Shown here piece by piece: positions 58,523-64,000 of a stretch of 64,000 nucleotides of DNA. The notes below the pieces were generated by a model that saw only the letters and a program-made list of their open reading frames with translations, did no database searches and had not been told where the DNA came from. Origin of the DNA: Micromonospora rifamycinica (GTDB lineage Bacteria; Actinomycetota; Actinomycetes; Mycobacteriales; Micromonosporaceae); assembly GCF_900090265.1 (NCBI RefSeq), contig NZ_LT607752.1, positions 5,152,001 through 5,216,000 of the forward strand, given 5' to 3'. The translations under genes were made by a program, and so were the position numbers. Every line of letters starts with the position of its first letter. Position 1 is the stretch's first letter.

Positions 58523-59275
58523 ATGACTCCGGAAGAGGTCGGTCGGCGGGTGGTCGCGCTGCTCGCGCCGGTCGAGGCGACCGCGTCGGTGTCCGGTGGG
58601 CAGGCCCATGCCCGGGGCACCGTCGACGTACCCCCGACGGCCTGGGCGGACACGCTCCGCGCGGTCCGCGACGACGCCGAGCTGGCCTGTGACTTCTTCG
58701 ACTGGCTCTCCGCGGTCGACGAGCTGGCCGGCGGCTTCGACATCGTGGTCCACCTCTGGTCGACCCGGCACCGGCACGGGGTGCTGCTGCGGACCCGGGT
58801 GCCCAGGGAGACCCCGACGGTGGCGTCGGTGGTCGACGTCTTCCCCGGGGCGGCCTGGCACGAGCGGGAGACCCACGAGATGTTCGGCGTGGATTTCTCC
58901 GGCCACCGGGGGTTGACCCCGCTGCTGCTTCCGCCGGAGTTCGAGGGTCACCCGTTGCGTAAGGAGTTCGTGCTCGCCTCCCGGGTGGCGAAGCCGTGGC
59001 CGGGGGCGAAGGAACCGGGCGAGTCGGAGGCCGGTGGGGGTCGCCGGGCGGTCCGCCCGCCCGGGGTGCCCGCCCCGGGCGAGTGGGGCACGGTGCCGGC
59101 CCCGGCCGGGCCGGTGACAGTGGGTGACGGGCCGCGCGGCGGTCCGGCCCGCACGCCCCGGGAGCGGCCGGCCCGGCCCGCGGGGGCCGCCCCGCCGCGT
59201 ACCCCCGGCTCCGACGCGGCCGGCGACGGCCCGGCACGCGACGACCGGGGCGGCGACGAGGGGGGTACGGCCTGA
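58523..59275 (+). CDS. nuoC: NADH-quinone oxidoreductase subunit C-like protein
   Basis: A 250-residue protein. Residues 1-155 form the NuoC/30-kDa fold with the signature WHERETHEMFGVDFSGHRGLTPLLL and PEFEGHPLRKEFVL. The 95-residue tail is Pro/Gly/Arg-rich and disordered, longer than in most NuoC. Normally NuoC docks NuoD and NuoB in the peripheral arm. The stop overlaps the nuoH start (TGATG), so these two are coupled. Divergent from the dehydrogenase across 140 bp. Confidence 0.88.
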   Translation: MTPEEVGRRVVALLAPVEATASVSGGQAHARGTVDVPPTAWADTLRAVRDDAELACDFFDWLSAVDELAGGFDIVVHLWSTRHRHGVLLRTRVPRETPTVASVVDVFPGAAWHERETHEMFGVDFSGHRGLTPLLLPPEFEGHPLRKEFVLASRVAKPWPGAKEPGESEAGGGRRAVRPPGVPAPGEWGTVPAPAGPVTVGDGPRGGPARTPRERPARPAGAAPPRTPGSDAAGDGPARDDRGGDEGGTA

Positions 59276-60240
59276 TGCCGACCTGGTTGGAGCTGGTGAT
59301 CCGGATCGGCGGGGTGCTGGTCGCGTTCCTCACCCTGCCGCTGATCGTCGGCCAGGCCGAGCACAAGGTGATGGCGCACATGCAGGGCCGGCTCGGTCCG
59401 ATGTACGCCGGGGGCTTCCACGGCTGGGCGCAGCTCGTCGCCGACGGGATCAAGTTCGTCCAGAAGGAGGACATCACCCCGCGCGAGGCGGACCGGGCGG
59501 TGTTCCGGCTGGCCCCGGTGGTGGCCCTGGTGCCCTACCTGCTGGTGCTGCTGGTGATCCCGCTCGGCCCGGGCGACCTGGTCGGGCAGCCGCTGGACAT
59601 CGGCCTGTTCTTCGTGCTGGCGGTGGTCGGCGTCGGCGTGGTGGCGGTGCTGATGTCGGCGTGGGCCTCGGCCAACAAGTACAGCCTGCTCGGCGGGTTG
59701 CGCGGGGCGGCCCAGCTGCTCGGCTACGAGCTGCCGCTGGTGCTGGCCGCCGCCTCGGTGGCGATGGCGGCCGGGACGCTGAGCCTCGGCGGGATCGTCG
59801 AGGCGTGGCAGCCGTGGTGGCTGTTCTGGCAGGCCCCCGCGATGATCGTGTTTTTCGTGGCCGGGCTGGCCGAGATCCGCCGGCCCCCGTTCGACATGCC
59901 GGTCGCCGACTCGGAGCTGGTCTTCGGCTACATGACCGAGTACACCGGGCTGCGGTTCGCGTTCTTCCTGCTCGCCGAGTACGTCGGCATCGTGGTGATC
60001 GCCGCGCTGACCACCGTGCTCTTCCTCGGCGGCTGGCAGGGGCCGTTCGCCGACGCGCAGCTCGGCTGGTTGTGGACCCTGCTGAAGGTCTTCGCCGTGT
60101 CGTTCGTGATCATCTGGCTACGGGTGTCGTTCCCCCGGCTGCGGGAGGACCAGCTCCAGCGGCTGTGCTGGCTGGTCCTGGTGCCGGCGGCCCTGGCCCA
60201 GCTGGTCCTCACCGCCGCGGTGCGTCTCACCCTGAACTGA
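59275..60240 (+). CDS. nuoH: NADH-quinone oxidoreductase subunit H-like protein
   Basis: A 321-residue membrane subunit with eight TM helices, the quinone-site subunit of Complex I. Conserved segments include GRLGPMYAGGFHGWAQL, EIRRPPFDMPVADSELVFGYMTEYTGL and FFLLAEYVG. The usual P-E-A-E of the third loop is P-V-A-D, so one or two of the conserved acidic residues are changed. This supports a divergent paralog. It is followed by a terminator hairpin and a convergent protease gene. Confidence 0.9.
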   Translation: MPTWLELVIRIGGVLVAFLTLPLIVGQAEHKVMAHMQGRLGPMYAGGFHGWAQLVADGIKFVQKEDITPREADRAVFRLAPVVALVPYLLVLLVIPLGPGDLVGQPLDIGLFFVLAVVGVGVVAVLMSAWASANKYSLLGGLRGAAQLLGYELPLVLAAASVAMAAGTLSLGGIVEAWQPWWLFWQAPAMIVFFVAGLAEIRRPPFDMPVADSELVFGYMTEYTGLRFAFFLLAEYVGIVVIAALTTVLFLGGWQGPFADAQLGWLWTLLKVFAVSFVIIWLRVSFPRLREDQLQRLCWLVLVPAALAQLVLTAAVRLTLN

Positions 60241-60248
60241 GCGTCGGC

Positions 60249-60278
60249 CCGGAGGGGCCCCGGGCGGGGCCCCTCCGG
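60249..60278. terminator. bidirectional terminator, perfect 13-bp stem
   Basis: Arms ccggaggggcccc and ggggcccctccgg with a gggc loop, in the 43-bp gap between the convergent nuoH and S8 protease genes. Confidence 0.85.
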
Positions 60279-60283
60279 CGCGC

Positions 60284-61600
60284 TCACGGCGCGGCGTAGA
60301 GCAGGCGGTTGGGGGAGCCGGTCCCCGGGTTGACCACCTTGCCGGTGGTGGCCGCGCTGATCAGCGCGCTCTTGGCCGTGGCGAGGGTGGCCGACGGGTT
60401 GGTCTGCCGGTAGCGGGCCAGCCAACCGGTGACGTGCGGGGCCGCCATCGAGGTGCCGGACCAGCCGCTGGCCACGGCGGTGTTCGAGGCGATGCCGGCG
60501 GAGGTGATGTCCACCCCCGGGGCGAAGATGTCGACGCAGGTCCCGTAGCTGGAGAACGAGGCCCGGTTGTCGTTGATGTCGGTGGCCGCGACGGTGATCC
60601 CCCGGCTGGAGCGGGGCCCGTTGGTGCAGGCGTCGGTGTTGAAGTTGTTGGCGATGAAGACCGGGTACACCCCGTGGTCGATCAGGTTCTCGATCGAGGT
60701 GTTCGCGGAGGTGCCGTAGCCCTGGAGGCTGAAGTTCGCCACCGAGACGGTCGCGTGGTTGGTGGCCAGCCAGTCGACCCCCTCGATCAGGTCGGTGCTC
60801 CACCCGGAGTTGTCACACTGGAGGACGCGGACCGCCCGGATGGTCACCGACTTGGCGACCCCGTAGGTGCTCCCACCGATGGTGCCGGCGACGTGGGTGC
60901 CGTGGCCGTGGCAGTCGTTGGTGCCGTTGCCGTCGCCGACCGCGTCGTAGACCCCGGCGGCCCGGGTGCCGAAGTCGACGTGGGTGGCCCGGATACCGGA
61001 GTCGACCACGTAGGCGGTCACCCCGGAACCGGTCGTGGTGTAGCCGAAGCTGTTGCTCAGCGGCAGGTTGCGCTGGTCGATACGGTCCAGCCCCCACGAC
61101 GGCGGGTTGCTCTGCACGGCCTGAATGGATCCGCCCCGGGCCTGGGCCCGGCCGGTCCGGGCGGTGGCCGGTGCGGTCAACTCCGGCCCGGTGGCGGTCA
61201 GCCCGCCGTGGATGCGGGTGTCCCGCTCCACGTACTGCACGGCCGGGTCGCTGCGGACGGCGGCGAGGGCGGCCGGCGGCAGCACCGCGGCGTACCCGTC
61301 GAGGACCTGGGTGTAGCGGTTCAGCACGGTGCCGCCGGCCCGCTCGGCGGCGGCGGCCGACTGGGAGGTGCGGGCGAGGCGGGCGGTGCGCTCGCCGCTG
61401 ACCGGCTTGTCGTTAAGGACGACGATGTACCGGTCCGGCGCGGCCTCCTCGCCACCGGCCAGCAGCGGCGCGGGCGCGGCCCGTCCCGGGCCGGGGGTGC
61501 CCGGGGCCGCGACGGCGGCGTTGGTGGTGGTGGCGAGCGCGCCGACGAGAACACCGGCGAGTACGCCCAGACGTGCGGCTGTGCTACCCAGCTTGCGCAA
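60284..61600 (-). CDS. secreted S8 subtilisin-like serine protease
   Basis: A 438-residue exported protease. Signal peptide residues 1-32; an inhibitor I9 propeptide follows (YIVVLNDKPVSGE, AVQYVERD). The catalytic triad is seen as Asp in YVVDSGI, His in HGHGTHVAGTIGG and Ser in GTSMAAPHVTG. The oxyanion Asn lies in FIANNFNTDAC, where the usual A-G-N is A-N-N. It is of the proteinase K type. TTG 61600 follows GAGAGGAA; the frame is open further but is not signal-like. Confidence 0.9.
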   Translation of the reverse strand: MRKLGSTAARLGVLAGVLVGALATTTNAAVAAPGTPGPGRAAPAPLLAGGEEAAPDRYIVVLNDKPVSGERTARLARTSQSAAAAERAGGTVLNRYTQVLDGYAAVLPPAALAAVRSDPAVQYVERDTRIHGGLTATGPELTAPATARTGRAQARGGSIQAVQSNPPSWGLDRIDQRNLPLSNSFGYTTTGSGVTAYVVDSGIRATHVDFGTRAAGVYDAVGDGNGTNDCHGHGTHVAGTIGGSTYGVAKSVTIRAVRVLQCDNSGWSTDLIEGVDWLATNHATVSVANFSLQGYGTSANTSIENLIDHGVYPVFIANNFNTDACTNGPRSSRGITVAATDINDNRASFSSYGTCVDIFAPGVDITSAGIASNTAVASGWSGTSMAAPHVTGWLARYRQTNPSATLATAKSALISAATTGKVVNPGTGSPNRLLYAAP

Positions 61601-61710
61601 GGCTCGTTCCTCTCGACAGGGGAGTCCACAGAGGGACCGTGCTGCCCGATGCCACCCGTGGATCACGGCACCGAACCCCCATAGTCGACCAGCTCATATT
61701 GACCACCGTG

Positions 61711-62019
61711 TTAACTCTTGAACACCCCACGTGAATGTGTGGCACCTCTCAGTGTCTGACGTGGGGGCTGTCGCGGTGGCCGCTGTGTGATGACCAGCCC
61801 CGCCGGCTGTACGAAGATCGACCGGCGCGCGACGGCGTCTCCTTTGGCGTTGAGCTGGTAACCCTCCAGCCAGACCCAGCCGTCGTAGGTCGGCCAGTCG
61901 AGCACGCGGATGACTCGGAAAGCGATCGGGTTGATGCACTGCACGCTTGCCGCTCGGGTCACGTGGAGTAGGTCGCCGGATCGGAGGTTGTTCGGTGGGA
62001 TGGGGCCGTGCGTGCTCAT
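61711..62019 (-). CDS. hypothetical small protein
   Basis: A 102-residue protein. It begins STHGPIPPNNLRSGDLLHVTRAASV and continues as a short beta-rich domain (FRVIRVLDWPTYDGWVWLEGYQLNAKG), perhaps an SH3-like or KOW-like barrel, with a basic tail. No family is recognised. It overlaps the preceding gene by ATGA, so both are translated together. Confidence 0.6.
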   Translation of the reverse strand: MSTHGPIPPNNLRSGDLLHVTRAASVQCINPIAFRVIRVLDWPTYDGWVWLEGYQLNAKGDAVARRSIFVQPAGLVITQRPPRQPPRQTLRGATHSRGVFKS

Positions 62020-62201
62020 CTGCCCTCACCCGGCCAGTGCCCCCGGTTGATCGGCACCCGGTGCCGGCCGCTGCATGGTAGTTCGCTGCCGCAGCGGCAG
62101 ACGATCCGTTTCCGGTCGACGGACCACGCTGGCCGGTGCCTGCGGCGCAGTGTCAGCGCGACGGCGGTCAGATACTCGTCGTAGGTCACGTGCGTGGGCA
62201 T
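62016..62201 (-). CDS. small zinc-ribbon-like protein
   Basis: A 61-residue basic protein. It contains IVCRCGSELPCSG, three cysteines in C-x-C-x5-C spacing with a nearby His, a possible metal site. The start ATG 62201 has GAGGAG six bases before it; the open frame runs back to 62342 but overlaps the divergent GntR gene. Function unknown. Confidence 0.65.
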   Translation of the reverse strand: MPTHVTYDEYLTAVALTLRRRHRPAWSVDRKRIVCRCGSELPCSGRHRVPINRGHWPGEGR

Positions 62202-62229
62202 GGCGTCTCCTCGGTGGGCTGTTTGAGTC

Positions 62230-62294
62230 ACTCTAAGTGTTGTATTGACGTAAGCACAACAGTAGGGCAGCCTGACATCACCTAGCGTGCGGAT
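62230..62294. promoter_or_regulatory. divergent promoter region with inverted-repeat operator
   Basis: TGTTGT-N12-ACAACA (62238-62261) is a perfect inverted repeat. On the minus strand a -35-like TTGTGC (62254-62259) and -10-like TAGAGT (62230-62235) have 18-bp spacing and would drive the two small genes. On plus TTGACG (62245-62250) with CAGCCT 17 bases later would drive the GntR gene. The operator overlaps both, suggesting mutual control by the GntR protein. Confidence 0.5.
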
Positions 62295-62708
62295 GTGAGC
62301 AGTGAGAGCGGCTTCGATCCAGATGTCGCCACCTGGAAACAACTCGCGGACCGGCTGCGACAGGCCATCCGTTCAGGCAGGTTCGCCCCTGGTCAGCGAG
62401 TGCCCACCGAGCTGAGCCTCACCCAGGAGTTCCAGCTCAGCCGACTCACGGTCCGCCGCGCGCTCCAGCAGTTGCGAAGCGAGGGCCTGATCGTGGTCGT
62501 ACAGAGTCGCGGAACCTTCGTCCGGGGAGAACAGGATCGCGTCGAAGTGATCCTGAGTAAAGGCGATCGGGCGCACTCACGGATGCCCGACCCCGAGGAG
62601 CGGCGCAGGCTCACCCTCCATGAGGGTGAGCCTGTCATCCTGGTGACCAGGGCGGACGGCACGGTGGAGAGTTACGGGGCGCACCGCGTGAGCATCGTGG
62701 TCGGATGA
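62295..62708 (+). CDS. GntR-family regulator with short C-terminal part
   Basis: A 137-residue protein. The GntR winged helix is at residues 13-80: LADRLRQAIRSGRFAPGQRVPTE, recognition LSRLTVRRALQQL and wing SRGTFV. Only about 50 residues follow, too few for a full UTRA ligand domain, but the LTLHEGEPVILVTRADGTVE segment resembles its start. It may be a truncated HutC-type regulator. GTG 62295. It is divergent from the two small genes. Confidence 0.82.
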   Translation: MSSESGFDPDVATWKQLADRLRQAIRSGRFAPGQRVPTELSLTQEFQLSRLTVRRALQQLRSEGLIVVVQSRGTFVRGEQDRVEVILSKGDRAHSRMPDPEERRRLTLHEGEPVILVTRADGTVESYGAHRVSIVVG

Positions 62709-62760
62709 ACGCGCGCCCCACCCACAGGTCGGGCGGGGCGCGCGTGGTCGGGGCGGTGGC

Positions 62761-63807
<1,047 letters not shown>

Positions 63808-63992
63808 GGTGTCGCCCTTCGTCCGCTTCGGCTCCCATCATGGCGGTTCTTCCGCCCCGGGGCAGCACAACGGCGCCCGGGGCGGCTGGCTGGCCGGATC
63901 GGCGTGCCCGGGCGACGAGGACCGATGCGCCCAGCCTGACGCTCGACACGCCGCCGTACCCTCCCGGCGCGTCAACCAGCAGGTGAGGCGCC

Positions 63993-64000
63993 ATGATCAA
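63993..64000 (+). CDS. possible start of a downstream gene (partial)
   Basis: ATG at 63993 follows GGTGAGG at a normal spacing of about four bases, and the window ends three codons later. No product can be inferred. Confidence 0.3.

Noticed and set aside
55661..58951. Very long open frame on the minus strand across DUF2252, dehydrogenase and nuoC genes
   Set aside because: Frames opposite GC-rich genes stay open because stop codons are rare. Its product is low-complexity, matches no family, and conflicts with three well-supported genes.

Overview
The window is very GC-rich chromosomal DNA, with GTG/TTG starts common and almost every codon ending in G or C. It looks like a filamentous actinobacterium, most likely of the Micromonosporaceae (Micromonospora or a close relative). 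I infer this from the gene families (BTAD/SARP regulators, DUF3152, DUF3107, an orphan second NuoB, PknB-type kinases, a 'CPWANR' GST-like reductase) and from gene order. I saw no rRNA, tRNA, CRISPR array, IS element or phage module.

Region 1 (1-10 kb): a methyltransferase, a small hypothetical, an ABC-F ATPase, a 700-bp non-coding stretch with a 12-unit 21-bp tandem repeat and a palindromic repeat, a polyphosphate-glucokinase-like ROK kinase, a TPR protein, two AlpA-like small HTH proteins, an Smr-like protein, a Phd/RelE toxin-antitoxin pair, a GNAT and a membrane M28 peptidase. Region 2 (10-14.6 kb): a tightly overlapping signalling operon of receiver-SpoIIE phosphatase, CHASE3-HAMP histidine kinase, single-domain receiver and inositol-phosphatase-like enzyme. 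Region 3 (14.9-23 kb): a secreted coiled-coil protein, a membrane spermidine-synthase-like protein, a Ser/Thr kinase with a CBM2-like outer domain, a TrkH/TrkA potassium system, a glycerophosphodiesterase and a CoaD-like protein. Region 4 (23-32.7 kb): a GntR-DivIVA divergent module, a lipoprotein, a BTAD regulator fused to a membrane/helix-hairpin-helix half, a RecQ-phosphoribosyltransferase fusion, a His-rich membrane protein, an HTH regulator and a small membrane protein preceded by 30-bp repeats.

Region 5 (32.8-49.8 kb): a methyltransferase, then a block resembling the conserved rhlE-DUF3107-TetR-DUF3152-moeZ neighbourhood of M. tuberculosis, here with a 1218-residue disordered protein, an alpha/beta hydrolase and two DUF3152 copies. 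A squalene-cyclase-repeat protein, proB-proA and an alkyltransferase-like protein follow. Region 6 (49.8-60.3 kb): an MFS transporter and a PLP decarboxylase joined through a palindromic repeat, then nuoB, nuoC and nuoH of a partial Complex I set, split by a secreted repeat protein, a DUF2252 protein and a zinc sugar dehydrogenase. Region 7 (60.3-64 kb): an S8 protease, two small overlapping genes divergent from a short GntR regulator, and a glutathionyl-hydroquinone-reductase-like enzyme.

The most distinctive signals are (i) four kinds of intergenic palindrome, one present twice with a conserved loop; (ii) short tandem duplications next to or across several stop codons; (iii) unusual fusions (BTAD-membrane-HHH, RecQ-PRTase, kinase-CBM2); and (iv) the dispersed, incomplete Complex I set.
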